Shown piece by piece: positions 26,087-39,108 of a DNA stretch of 52,598 nt. Source of the DNA: Rathayibacter tanaceti (GTDB taxonomy: Bacteria > Actinomycetota > Actinomycetes > Actinomycetales > Microbacteriaceae); the NCBI RefSeq assembly GCF_001634385.1, contig NZ_LIIN01000006.1, positions 1 through 52,598 on the forward strand. Reading direction: 5' to 3'. The number at the start of each line of letters is the position of its first letter. The stretch's first letter is position 1. The notes below the pieces were generated by a model. It did no database searches, was not told the origin of the DNA, and saw only the letters and a list, made by a program, of their open reading frames with translations. The position numbers were made by a program, and so were the translations under genes.

Positions 26087-27238
26087 GTGAGGTTCCAAGC
26101 CAACCGCGATGTCTTCAGTGAGGCGGTGTCGTTCGCGGTCAAGCTGCTGCCGCAGCGCACGACACTGCCGATCCTCTCCGGCGTGCTCATCGAGGCGACA
26201 GCCGAGGGTCTGACCCTCTCCTCCTTCGATTACGAGGTGTCGGCCCAGACGCAGATCGCGGCCGATGTCGAAGAGACCGGGACAGTGCTGGTCTCCGGCC
26301 GCCTCCTCGCGGACATCGCCAACCGGCTGCCCAACGCGCCCGTGCGCATCGCCACGGAGGAATCGCGCGTCTCGGTCTCGGCGGGCTCGGCCCACTTCAC
26401 GCTCCTCCAGATGCCGGTGGAGGAGTACCCGAGCATCCCCGAGATCGACGCCTCCACCGGGCTCGTGCCGGCCGACGCCTTCGCCGCGGCCGTGTCGCAG
26501 GTGGCGGTCGCAGCCTCCCGCGACGATGTCACCCCCGTGATCACCGGCGTGCAGCTCGAGATCACGGACAACACGATCGGCCTCGTGGCGACCGACCGCT
26601 ACCGGGTCGCCGTCCGTGAGATCGACTGGGACAACGGCGAGAACCCCGCTCCCGCGCAGCCGGTCACCGCACTGGTGCCGGCGCGCACTCTCCAGGAGGT
26701 CGGCAAGACCTTCGGCCACTCGGGCACCGTCTCGATCGCGATCACCAACCGCGACGAGCGCGAGCTGATCGCGTTCACCGCCGACCGGAAGACGGTCACG
26801 TCACTGCTGATCAAGGGCAACTTCCCTCCCGTGAAGCGCCTCTTCCCCGCCTCCGTCGAGAACTACGCCGTCATGGCGACGAGCGACCTCATCGAGGCGA
26901 CCCGCCGCGTCTCGCTCGTGCTCGAGCGGGAGGCCGCCCTCCGCTTCAGCTTCAGCAGCGACGGGCTGACGCTCGAGGCGATCGGCTCGGAGCAGGCGCA
27001 GGCCTCAGAGAGCATCGACGCGATCGTGACGGGAGACGACGTGGTCGTCTCGCTCAAGCCGCAGTTCCTGCTCGACGGCCTCGCTGCCGTGCACTCGGAG
27101 TTCGTGCGCATCGCGTTCACCAAAACCGAGAACCCCAACAAGCCCGGCCCCGTCCTCATCACGGCACAGACCTCGCGCGAGCAGCCCGGCAGCGACAGCT
27201 ACCGCTACCTGCTCCAGCCCAACCTGCTGCTGCGCTGA
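26087..27238 (+). CDS. dnaN: DNA polymerase III beta sliding clamp
   Basis: The clamp encircles DNA and tethers polymerase. The 383-residue protein has the three-domain clamp layout: RFQANRDVFSEAVSFAVKLL, then TLPILSGVLIEA; GLVATDRYRVAVREIDW in domain 2; and a C-terminal LITAQTSREQPGSDSYRYLL followed by QPNLLLR. The start is the GTG at 26087; the frame is open from 26045, but the family N-terminus begins here. A TACGAT near 26041 may be a -10 element. Confidence 0.97.
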   Translation: MRFQANRDVFSEAVSFAVKLLPQRTTLPILSGVLIEATAEGLTLSSFDYEVSAQTQIAADVEETGTVLVSGRLLADIANRLPNAPVRIATEESRVSVSAGSAHFTLLQMPVEEYPSIPEIDASTGLVPADAFAAAVSQVAVAASRDDVTPVITGVQLEITDNTIGLVATDRYRVAVREIDWDNGENPAPAQPVTALVPARTLQEVGKTFGHSGTVSIAITNRDERELIAFTADRKTVTSLLIKGNFPPVKRLFPASVENYAVMATSDLIEATRRVSLVLEREAALRFSFSSDGLTLEAIGSEQAQASESIDAIVTGDDVVVSLKPQFLLDGLAAVHSEFVRIAFTKTENPNKPGPVLITAQTSREQPGSDSYRYLLQPNLLLR

Positions 27239-27321
27239 CCAGCTCCCGGATCGCAGAGCCGCGACCGTCCCGCTCCCGACGAGCGCCCGCCCGCCGGATA
27301 TCGAATCCAGGAAGGTTCACC

Positions 27322-28207
27322 ATGCACATCGGACTCGTCGGCCTCGGCAAGATGGGCGACAACATGCGCTCCCGCCTCCGCGAGAAGGGCGTCGAGGTCA
27401 CCGGATACGACCGCAACCCGGAGGTCTCGGACGCCGCCTCGCTCGACGAGATGATCGCCGTGCTCCCCGCGCCCCGCGTCGTCTGGGTGATGGTCCCGGC
27501 GGGTGAGATCACCGATTCGGTGATCAAGGACCTCTCGGAGAAGCTCAGCGAGGGCGACCTCGTCATCGACGGCGGCAACTCCCGTTTCACCGAGGACTTC
27601 AAGCACGACGCGCTGCTGAAGCCGCTTGGGATCCACTACATCGACGCCGGCGTCTCCGGCGGAGTCTGGGGACTGCAGAACGGCTACGGCCTCATGGTCG
27701 GCGGGCCGAAGGAGCTCGTCGAGTACGCCATGCCCGTCTTCGACGCTTTGCGCCCGGAGCCCCCGCGAGGAGGGCTTCGTCCACGTCGGTGAGGTCGGCG
27801 CGGGGCACTACGCGAAGATGGTGCACAACGGCATCGAGTACGCGCTGATGCAGGCGTTCGCCGAGGGCTACGAGCTGCTCGACACCCGCAAGGACATCAT
27901 CAACGACGTTACCGGCACCTTCAAGGCCTGGCAGCGCGGCACGGTCGTGCGCTCCTGGCTCCTCGAGCTGCTCGTCCGCGCCCTCGAGGAGGACCCGGAG
28001 TTCGAGCACATCGAGGGCTACGTCCAGGACTCCGGCGAGGGACGTTGGACGATCGAGGAGGCGATCAACAACGCCGTCCCGGTGCCCACGATCAGTGCCT
28101 CGATCTTCGCGCGCTTCGTCTCGCGCCAGGAGGACTCGCCGGCGATGAAGGCGGTCGCGGCGCTGCGGAACCAGTTCGGGGGGCATAGCGTCAAAGCCGT
28201 CGACTGA
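27322..28207 (+). CDS. gnd: 6-phosphogluconate dehydrogenase, decarboxylating (apparent frameshift)
   Basis: This enzyme oxidises 6-phosphogluconate to ribulose 5-phosphate with NAD(P). The repaired protein has about 295 residues, the short GntZ-like form. It starts MHIGLVGLGKMGDNMRSRLR and has VIDGGNSRFTEDFKHD and IDAGVSGGVWGLQNGYGLMV, then after the break HVGEVGAGHYAKMVHNGIEY and DSGEGRWTIEEAINNAVPVP. The frame breaks near 27759 where GAG-GGC-CCC seems to have lost two G. AGGAAGG lies before the ATG. The dnaN-gnd-recF order is common in actinobacteria. Confidence 0.93.
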
Positions 28208-28266
28208 GCGGAGCTCAATCGACGGGCTCGGCCGGTCCCTGCCCGTCCTCGCGGCGGTCGGCTTGT

Positions 28267-28371
28267 CCAGGTAAGGGCGATTCGCAGAGCCGGTGACGGA
28301 CTACGGACTGCGGCCCCCGTGAGGCAGGGATGCTCTCGCGGGGGCGGCGGGCCTTCGGCCGCCTTACCTGG
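28267..28371. repeat. Nested inverted repeats between gnd and recF
   Basis: CCAGGTAAGG (28267-28276) is exactly complementary to CCTTACCTGG (28362-28371). Inside it, a run CCCCCG pairs with CGGGGG (around 28314-28344), and a UUCG-capped GC hairpin around GGCGGGCCTTCGGCCGCC (28344-28363) follows. Together they could fold as a multi-branched structure. It may be the gnd terminator or a structured leader of recF. Confidence 0.5.
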
Positions 28372-28455
28372 TGGGGCGGCGGGCACATGCTGGTCCATGT
28401 GGCCTGCAGGGTGTATCGAGACTCCGAGACGAGCGGCGGAGGAGAGGAGCGCGAC

Positions 28456-29703
28456 GTGCACGTGACGCAGTTGGCGCTCAGCGACTTCCGGAACTACGGG
28501 TCGGTCGACGTCGCGCTCGTTCCGGGATCGAACCTCTTCGTCGGGCGGAACGGACAGGGCAAGACGAACCTGGTCGAATCGCTCGGGTACCTCTCGACGC
28601 TCGGGTCGCACCGAGTGTCGAGCGACCAGGCGCTCATCCGCGCCGGCCGCGACAGCGCGGTGATCCGCGCCAGGCTCCGCAACGGCGACCGTGAGCTGCT
28701 CGCGGAGGTCCAGATCAACCGCTCCTCCCCCAACCGCGCTCAGATCAACCGCGGCGGCATCAAGCCGCGCGAGCTCCCCCGCTTCTTCTCGAGCGTCCTC
28801 TTCGCACCGGAGGATCTGCTCCTCATCCGCGGCGACCCGTCGGCCCGCCGGCGTTTCCTCGATCAGCTGGTCGTCCTCCGTTCCCCGCGGATGAGCGCAG
28901 TGCAAGCCGACTACGACCGGGTGCTGCGCCAGCGCAACTCCCTCCTGAAGTCGGCACGGACGAGCGGGATCCGCGACACGTCGAAGCTCGGCACCCTCGA
29001 CATCTGGGATGAGCGTCTGATCGCGCTCGGCTCCGAGATAATGCAGTCCCGCATCACCCTTGTGGACGAGCTGAACGGGCCGGTCCGTGCCGCCTACGAG
29101 GCGGTCGCCGGAGCCGATCAGCGCCCGATGCTGCGCTCACGGTTGAGCATCGAGGGCGCGGTCGACGACGAGGGTGAGCCGGTCGAGCAGTCAGGCGCCT
29201 CCGAGTCGCCCGCGGTGGGCGAGGGGCTGGCGGAGGCGTTCGCGTCCGCCCTGGTCGGGGTGCGGCGCCGGGAGCTCGATCGGGGCGTCTCCCTCGTCGG
29301 CCCGCACCGCGACGACGTGCAGTTCGAGCTGAACTCGCTGCCCGCGAAGGGCTACGCGAGCCACGGCGAGAGCTGGTCGTTCGCGCTGGCGCTGAAACTG
29401 GGCGCGGCGGAGCTTCTGCGCCACGACTCCCCGATGGGCGACCCGGTGCTCATGCTCGACGACGTCTTCGCCGAACTGGATGCGCGCCGACGCGAGCGCC
29501 TCGCCACCGTGGTCGCCGACTACGAGCAGGTGCTGATCACTGCGGCGGTCTTCGACGACGTCCCGGAGGCACTCGCCGCGCAGACGGTGCGGATCGAGGC
29601 GGGCCGGATCGTGGGGACCGGAGCCGCCGCCGCTCCGATCACGGCACCTGAGCGGGAGTCGATCGTCGCCGAGCCCACTGCGGCGGAGCCGGCCGATGAC
29701 TGA
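28456..29703 (+). CDS. recF: DNA replication and repair protein RecF
   Basis: RecF is an SMC-like ATPase that loads RecA at gaps. The 415-residue protein starts VHVTQLALSDFRNY. It has Walker A VGRNGQGKTNLVES (about 29-42), FAPEDLLLIRGDPSARRRFL, LVGPHRDDVQFEL and the Walker B segment PVLMLDDVFAELDARRRERL. The GTG at 28456 follows GGAGAGGAG; upstream in-frame codons are not RecF-like. The C-terminal 35 residues are Ala/Pro/Glu-rich and not conserved. It overlaps the next gene by eight bases. Confidence 0.96.
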   Translation: MHVTQLALSDFRNYGSVDVALVPGSNLFVGRNGQGKTNLVESLGYLSTLGSHRVSSDQALIRAGRDSAVIRARLRNGDRELLAEVQINRSSPNRAQINRGGIKPRELPRFFSSVLFAPEDLLLIRGDPSARRRFLDQLVVLRSPRMSAVQADYDRVLRQRNSLLKSARTSGIRDTSKLGTLDIWDERLIALGSEIMQSRITLVDELNGPVRAAYEAVAGADQRPMLRSRLSIEGAVDDEGEPVEQSGASESPAVGEGLAEAFASALVGVRRRELDRGVSLVGPHRDDVQFELNSLPAKGYASHGESWSFALALKLGAAELLRHDSPMGDPVLMLDDVFAELDARRRERLATVVADYEQVLITAAVFDDVPEALAAQTVRIEAGRIVGTGAAAAPITAPERESIVAEPTAAEPADD

Positions 29704-30211
29704 CCCCGCCCGCCGCGGAGCCCCTGCCCCCGACTCCGAGGCCGCCCGTGTCTACCGGCACCTCAAGGAGGTGTTCGGCGCGGACGGCCCGCGCCGCGTC
29801 CGCCGGACCGTCGAGCGCGTAGAGCCCGCGGGCGACGCGATCCCGTTCGGCAAGGGTCGCGACCCGCACGACCTCGGCGACGTCCTTGACTCCCTCACGG
29901 TGAAGCTCGGCTGGACCGCGCCACTGGCGCAGGGCGACCTGATGTCGTCGTGGACGGCGATCGCCGGCGAGGAGACCGCGAAGCACTCGACTCCCGTCGG
30001 CGTCGTGGACGGCGTGCTCACCGTTGCGTGCGAGTCGACCGCGTGGTCGACGCAGCTGCGGCTGATGCGGATCGAGATCATGAACCACATCGCCGTGAAC
30101 TTCCCCGACGCGGGTATCGCCTCGATCCGATTCCAGGGACCCGACGTCCCGAACTGGAAAAAGGGTCCCAGGTCGATTCCAGGGCGTGGTCCGCGCGACA
30201 CCTACGGCTGA
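29696..30211 (+). CDS. DUF721 family protein
   Basis: This 171-residue protein corresponds to the small conserved gene between recF and gyrB in actinobacteria (Rv0004 in M. tuberculosis). The family core is LDSLTVKLGWTAPLAQGDLM, SSWTAIAGEETAKHSTPVGV, and CESTAWSTQLRLMRIEI. It may bind nucleic acid, but its role is not established. It overlaps the recF stop by eight bases. Confidence 0.9.
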   Translation: MTDPARRGAPAPDSEAARVYRHLKEVFGADGPRRVRRTVERVEPAGDAIPFGKGRDPHDLGDVLDSLTVKLGWTAPLAQGDLMSSWTAIAGEETAKHSTPVGVVDGVLTVACESTAWSTQLRLMRIEIMNHIAVNFPDAGIASIRFQGPDVPNWKKGPRSIPGRGPRDTYG

Positions 30212-30266
30212 CAACGCATTTTCGGTCGACCGTTCAACTTTCGCGCCTCAGATCGCCGTCCAGCGC

Positions 30267-30294
30267 TTCGGAACGGGCTCGTACGCGATAGAAT
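30267..30294 (+). promoter_or_regulatory. gyrB: Putative gyrB promoter
   Basis: TTCGGA (30267-30272) and TAGAAT (30289-30294) are spaced by 16 bases, about 95 bases before the gyrB ATG. The -10 is good and the -35 weak. Confidence 0.5.
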
Positions 30295-30334
30295 GGGGGG
30301 CCGCCGAACCGCAGCGACTCCGCCCCGCGGGTGA

Positions 30335-32458
<2,124 letters not shown>

Positions 32459-32676
32459 GATCGCGTCGCGATCTCGAGGGTCGAGCACAGACAGCAGCTC
32501 CACGCGCCACGGCAGCGGAACCCGACCACCTCGCCACGGCGACGACGGCCCGCAAAGGGCCGCACGACCACCGCCGAACCTCCACCCCGAGAACATTCCG
32601 AACGACCACCTGACACCCAGCGCGACCGCCGCCCCCACTCACCAGGGGCCCGGAACCATCTGAGAGACCAGAGATC

Positions 32677-35267
<2,591 letters not shown>

Positions 35268-35275
<8 letters not shown>

Positions 35276-35678
35276 CACCGTCGCCGAGAAGCTCGCCAAG
35301 AAGTCCGCGAAGAGCCCGGCGGCGAAGCAGGTCCGCCTCAAGTTGGTCTACGTCGACTTCTGGTCGGCCGTGAAGCTCTCGTTCCTGATCGGCCTCACGC
35401 TCGCGATCATCACGATCGTCGTCGTCTACCTGGTCTACACGGTCCTGGCGCAGACGAACGTGTTCAACGAGGTCAACGGTCTCGTTCAGGACATCGCGGG
35501 CGCGGAGACGTTCGACCTCAACTCGGTCGTCTCACTTCCCCAGGTCATGGGGTTCGCGATCGTCGTGGCCGTGCTCAACACCATCGTGACCACCGCACTC
35601 GGGGCCATCGTCGCGGTGCTGTACAACCTCAGCGTGAAGATCACCGGAGGCCTGCTGGTCGGTTTCACCAACCAGTAG
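35268..35678 (+). CDS. DUF3566 family membrane protein
   Basis: This 136-residue protein has a basic N-terminus ([20 protein letters not shown]) and two hydrophobic segments ([20 protein letters not shown] and [20 protein letters not shown]). It matches the family encoded directly after gyrA in actinobacteria (Rv0007 region). The function is unknown. Its ATG overlaps the gyrA stop by eight bases, so translation is coupled. Confidence 0.9.
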
Positions 35679-35696
35679 GGCGCGCGGAGCCGCCGA

Positions 35697-35726
35697 TTGG
35701 GATTCTGACGTCGCGTCGGGTAGAGT
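35697..35726 (+). promoter_or_regulatory. Putative tRNA-Ile promoter
   Basis: TTGGGA (35697-35702) and TAGAGT (35721-35726), spaced by 18 bases, lie just before the tRNA-Ile gene. Confidence 0.45.
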
Positions 35727-35742
35727 CTCATCTGGTCATTTC

Positions 35743-35816
35743 GGGGGTATAGCTCAGGCGGTTAGAGCGCTTCACTGATAATGAAGAGGTCCCAGGTTCA
35801 AGTCCTGGTACCCCCA
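35743..35816 (+). tRNA. tRNA-Ile (GAT anticodon)
   Basis: A complete cloverleaf: acceptor GGGGGTA pairs with TACCCCC, D-arm AGCTCAGGCGGTTAGAGC, anticodon stem around CTGATAA with GAT, and T-arm CCAGGTTCAAGTCCTGG. The discriminator base is A. CCA is not encoded. DUF3566 followed by tRNA-Ile and tRNA-Ala is the standard actinobacterial order after gyrA. Confidence 0.97.
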
Positions 35817-35829
35817 CGGTGCCCATTGC

Positions 35830-35902
35830 GAGAGCCGCTCCCAGCGCGGCTCTCCGCAGTCGGCTCGTCGACGTGGCCCGTTCCACGGAGCGGGTCACGT
35901 CG
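35830..35902 (+). terminator. Hairpins between the two tRNA genes
   Basis: GAGAGCCGC (35830-35838) pairs with GCGGCTCTC (35846-35854). CGACGTGGCCCG (35869-35880) pairs with CGGGTCACGTCG (35891-35902) with one mismatch. They probably terminate the tRNA-Ile transcript or guide processing. Confidence 0.55.
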
Positions 35903-35984
35903 GCTACCGAGAATCGCTGGCACGCGGTTCTCGCCTCCCGCCTTCATCCGGCGGTAGAACCCTCCTGATCGGCTCGCTGATCAC

Positions 35985-36057
35985 GGGGCCTTAGCTCAGT
36001 TGGTAGAGCGCCTGCTTTGCAAGCAGGATGTCGGGAGTTCGATTCTCCCAGGCTCCA
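35985..36057 (+). tRNA. tRNA-Ala (TGC anticodon)
   Basis: A complete cloverleaf: acceptor GGGGCCT with AGGCTCC (one G-T pair), D-arm AGCTCAGTTGGTAGAGC, anticodon loop CTTTGCAAG with TGC, and T-arm GGGAGTTCGATTCTCCC. The discriminator is A and no CCA is encoded. Confidence 0.97.
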
Positions 36058-36448
36058 CACTTCCTCCCAGCGCTCCGAGGTCGCCCTTCTGTCGTGCGAT
36101 CGCGGTGGCCGACGACCGTGAACGTCTCGTGTGCCGCGCACCGAAGGCGTCGAGCGCCGCCAGTCCATTGGCTGGACGTATCGGTTGCGGCGTCCGGTGC
36201 GGCCCCGCCGCGACAGAACCTCTGCGTCGACAAGTGTGCGAACGGAGGAGTCGGCAGCGGGACAGCTGATCCGGCGAGAGGCGACCTCGTCTCCGGCTCG
36301 CTGCCATGGTCGTGACTCGAAGGTCGTCCGGGGCCACGGAGGCTGTGGGTGCTCCGCATCGCATCCGGTGATCACTCAACCCGCCTCTCCAGCCCCACCG
36401 GATCAAGCGCGGAGAAGACTCCAGCGGGCGAAGGGCTCGGGGTCGTGG
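36058..36448. other. Intergenic region after tRNA-Ala, no gene recognised
   Basis: About 390 bases follow tRNA-Ala. The open frames here on both strands overlap the tRNA or lack starts with binding sites. I see no tRNA 3'-end duplication that would mark an integration site. Confidence 0.5.
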
Positions 36449-36961
36449 TCAGGACTCCTCGCAGGCGAGACCGAGGAAGTTCTCGACCGAGAGGGTCTGG
36501 GAGGTGCCGTCGCGGATGTCGCCGACGATGACTTCGCCGACCGAGAGGGTGTCGAACTGCTCGGCGGTGAAGACCACCGGCCGGGCGACCACCGGTTCGC
36601 CGTCCGCATAGGCGCCGAGGACGTAGTCGACGCCCGGAGCGAAGCGGTCGATCACGGTGTCCGCGGGCCAGACGGTGCGCCCCACCAGATCCGTCGCTCC
36701 GAGCTGAGTGACGACGTCGGGGGAGACCCAGCGCGTGATCCTCCGCACCCCGTCTCCGATCTTCAGGGGAGAACGGTCGTCGACGGCGAGGTCGAGGCCG
36801 TTCACGATCCCGGAGCAGACCACGACGACTCCGAGCACCTCGGCGCGCTGGCCACCGCGACCGATTCCGACGGTCGCTGTCGACACCGGGCCTTCGGCCA
36901 CGCACCCGGAGAGGGCGGCGAGCACGACTCCGATGCTCACGAGAGAAGAGCACCGGCGCAT
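36449..36961 (-). CDS. Predicted lipoprotein of unknown function
   Basis: This 170-residue protein starts MRRCSSLVSIGVVLAALSGC, a classic lipoprotein signal with lipobox LSGC, so it should be anchored outside the membrane. The mature part includes VLGVVVVCSGIVNGLDLAVD, RITRWVSPDVVTQLGATDL and a C-terminal FLGLACEES. The two cysteines could form a disulfide. I do not recognise a family. The ATG at 36961 has GGGAGG upstream; an in-frame start six codons earlier is less good. Confidence 0.75.
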   Translation of the reverse strand: MRRCSSLVSIGVVLAALSGCVAEGPVSTATVGIGRGGQRAEVLGVVVVCSGIVNGLDLAVDDRSPLKIGDGVRRITRWVSPDVVTQLGATDLVGRTVWPADTVIDRFAPGVDYVLGAYADGEPVVARPVVFTAEQFDTLSVGEVIVGDIRDGTSQTLSVENFLGLACEES

Positions 36962-36980
36962 GGGACCTCCCCCGGTCACC

Positions 36981-37250
36981 CTACGCGGGTAGTGCCAGGG
37001 CGAGGGCGGTCAGAGCCTGCGGGAGCGTCGGCGCGCCCTCTGCGCGGAAGACGCCGGCGCCGGCGCTGTCTCTGACGACGATCGTCGGCGTGGAGCGGAC
37101 GTCCGCCGCCTCGGCCTGGACGGGGTGGAAGGCGACGTCGAACTCGCGGATCTCGGCCGCAGGCACCAGCTCTGCCGCCCTGTCGAGCACCGACCGCGCA
37201 GTATGGCAGTCGCCGCAGAAGGCGGAGGTGTAGAGCTCGACGATCACCAC
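36981..37250 (-). CDS. Small thioredoxin/glutaredoxin-fold protein
   Basis: This 89-residue protein has the redox motif CGDC in VELYTSAFCGDCHTARSVLD and a cis-proline-like segment STPTIVV. It is short like glutaredoxin or the thioredoxin-like TlpA-less family, and may reduce disulfides. The start is GTG at 37250; the ribosome binding site is not clear. It sits between the Nudix gene and the lipoprotein gene on the same strand. Confidence 0.8.
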   Translation of the reverse strand: MVIVELYTSAFCGDCHTARSVLDRAAELVPAAEIREFDVAFHPVQAEAADVRSTPTIVVRDSAGAGVFRAEGAPTLPQALTALALALPA

Positions 37251-37287
37251 AGGGGCAACGCTCCCGCCGATCCGGCGATTCCCGAGG

Positions 37288-37716
37288 TCAGCGCAGGAGC
37301 CACGCCTCGTTCATGGTGAGAGCGGCGTCGATCAGCTCGACGCGCTCCAGCTCCTCCACCTCGCCGACCGGGAACCACGCTGCGGCATCCGTGGACCCGT
37401 CGATCTCGTGGGTCAGCTCTCCCGAGACGATGCGGGCGCGATAGACGACGCGGATCGCATGCAGCGGGCCTGCGTCAGGGTCGCTCCGGCGGTGGGCCGG
37501 GATCACATGCGAGTCGACGCCGATCAGCGCCTCGAGCTCGGCGTGGTATCCGGTCTCCTCGAAGATCTCGCGGACCGCTGCGTCGGCCGGGGACTCGCCC
37601 TCGTCGATCCCGCCGCCCGGCAGCGTCCACGCCGACCAGGGCCCCTGGCTCCAGTGCGCGAGCAGCATCCGCTCACTGTCGATGATCACGCCGTACGCGG
37701 CGACCCGGATGTCCAT
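37288..37716 (-). CDS. Nudix hydrolase
   Basis: This 142-residue protein has the Nudix box GGGIDEGESPADAAVREIF followed by EETGY, fitting GX5EX7REUXEEXGU. It should hydrolyse a nucleoside diphosphate-linked substrate, but the substrate is not predictable. HVIPAHRRSDPDAGPLHAI and the WFP segment near the end are typical of ADP-ribose or NTP-type members. The ATG is at 37716. Confidence 0.9.
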   Translation of the reverse strand: MDIRVAAYGVIIDSERMLLAHWSQGPWSAWTLPGGGIDEGESPADAAVREIFEETGYHAELEALIGVDSHVIPAHRRSDPDAGPLHAIRVVYRARIVSGELTHEIDGSTDAAAWFPVGEVEELERVELIDAALTMNEAWLLR

Positions 37717-37754
37717 CGTAGAAGCCTAACGCGCCTCTGACTCTGCCGCGGGCG

Positions 37755-37794
37755 CACGGACGAGCCGGACCCGCTGGGGCCCGGCTCGTCCGTG
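37755..37794 (-). terminator. Perfect 14-bp hairpin downstream of the small membrane protein gene
   Basis: CACGGACGAGCCGG (37755-37768) pairs exactly with CCGGCTCGTCCGTG (37781-37794) around a 12-base loop, eight bases beyond the stop at 37802. No T tract is present. Confidence 0.7.
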
Positions 37795-37801
37795 ATGAAC
37801 G

Positions 37802-38362
37802 TCAGGAGGCGGTCGAGGCCGCGTTCTGCGCGGCGCTCTCGGGCTCGTCCTCGGCCACCCAGAGCTCGTCGTCGGCGCGGAACGTTTGCCAGACGGCGTA
37901 CCCGATGCCGCCGACCGCGACAAGAGCGGCACCGATGGCGAAGACCGTGCCCGCCTTGTTCTTCTTCTTCGGGGGAGTGGTCAGCTCCTCCCAGCGCGCC
38001 TTCGAGATCTCGGCGAGCTTCGCGCGGTTCTTCGAGTCCTTCGCGGCCCCGAACGCGGCGGCAGCGGTGCCCCCGACTGCCGCGACAGTCGGTGCGACGC
38101 GATGCTTGTAGGCGTCGCGTGCCGAGGAGTAGGTGCCCTCGACGGCGGAGACACCGTTGTCGTAGACGGGCTTCACGCGGGAGCGGTACGTGTCCTTGAC
38201 GAGGGGCACGACCTCCTTCTTCGCGTACTTCGTGGCGTGGCGGCGGCTCTTCTCAAGAACGGCGGCCGCGTGCGCCAGCACCTCCTGCTGCTCGCCCCAG
38301 ACCGCCTCGGCGTTCTTGCGAAGACGCTTGAGGTCCTTCTTGTGCTTACGTGACAGACCCAT
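37802..38362 (-). CDS. Hypothetical protein with one C-terminal membrane helix
   Basis: This 186-residue protein begins with a strongly basic segment ([20 protein letters not shown]), followed by a long helical, probably coiled-coil region with [19 protein letters not shown] membrane helix near residue 145-165 ([19 protein letters not shown]) and a short acidic tail follow. Similar proteins in Microbacteriaceae carry misleading names such as DNA helicase; no helicase motif is present. The ATG at 38362 is chosen over an upstream in-frame start because GGAGGACC precedes it. Confidence 0.75.
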   Translation of the reverse strand: MGLSRKHKKDLKRLRKNAEAVWGEQQEVLAHAAAVLEKSRRHATKYAKKEVVPLVKDTYRSRVKPVYDNGVSAVEGTYSSARDAYKHRVAPTVAAVGGTAAAAFGAAKDSKNRAKLAEISKARWEELTTPPKKKNKAGTVFAIGAALVAVGGIGYAVWQTFRADDELWVAEDEPESAAQNAASTAS

Positions 38363-38444
38363 GTTGGTCCTCCATCGGCTACGAGCAGCGAACGCATCAA
38401 TACTGCCACTCATCGATCGTCGTCCGCATCGCGCGCCCAGCGCA

Positions 38445-38474
38445 TTGACACCGGGCGTTGCTGGGGCCTACAGA
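38445..38474 (+). promoter_or_regulatory. ppiA: Promoter of the cyclophilin gene
   Basis: TTGACA (38445-38450) and TACAGA (38469-38474), spaced by 18 bases, lie 22 bases before the ppiA ATG. Confidence 0.6.
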
Positions 38475-38496
38475 CGCGCTGTGCGAGAATCCCTCC

Positions 38497-39035
38497 ATGC
38501 CTTTGCACACCGCCGTCGCGACGTTCCACACCAACAAGGGCGACATCGTCGTCAACCTCTACGGGAACCACGCTCCCAAGACGGTCCGCAACTTCGTCGG
38601 TCTCGCGACCGGCGACATCGAGTGGACCCACCCGGCGACGGGCGCGAAGACGAAGGAGCCGCTCTACAACGGCACCGTCTTCCACCGCATCATCCCCGAC
38701 TTCATGCTGCAGGGCGGAGACCCGCTCGGCCAGGCGTCGGCGGACCCGGCTACCAGTTCGACGACGAGATCAGCCCGGAGCTCGACTTCACCGAGCCCTA
38801 CATCCTCGCCATGGCGAACGCCGGCAAGCAGGCGGGGCGCGGCACCAACGGCTCGCAGTTCTTCATCACGGTAGCGCCGACCACCTGGCTCCAGGGCAAG
38901 CACACCATCTTCGGCGCTGTCGCCGACGAGGAGTCGAAGAAGCTCGTCCAGTCGCTCTCGGCCATCCCTACCGACGGCCGTGACAAGCCGCTCGACGACG
39001 TGGTCATCGAGAGCGTCGAGATCACCGAGGCCTGA
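38497..39035 (+). CDS. ppiA: Peptidyl-prolyl cis-trans isomerase, cyclophilin type (apparent frameshift)
   Basis: This cyclophilin catalyses proline isomerisation during protein folding. The first part has [32 protein letters not shown], and [18 protein letters not shown] with the catalytic arginine. The frame then breaks near 38734. One G (CAG-GGC-GTC) joins it to [36 protein letters not shown] and [13 protein letters not shown]. The repaired length is 179 residues, normal for actinobacterial PpiA. No signal peptide is seen, so it is cytoplasmic. Confidence 0.93.
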
Positions 39036-39056
39036 TCGCCTCGTCCACCACTCACT

Positions 39057-39088
39057 CGAGGGCCGGGTCCGTGAGGATCCGGCCCTCG
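39057..39088 (+). terminator. Rho-independent terminator after ppiA
   Basis: CGAGGGCCGGGTCC (39057-39070) pairs with GGATCCGGCCCTCG (39075-39088) around GTGA with one G-T mismatch, followed by TTCTCC. It ends 20 bases before the rhomboid start. Confidence 0.85.
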
Positions 39089-39108
39089 TTCTCCCCGGAG
39101 GCACGTCC

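Noticed and set aside
35985-36448. Integration site at the 3' end of tRNA-Ala
   Set aside because: No repeat of the tRNA 3' end, integrase or foreign gene follows.
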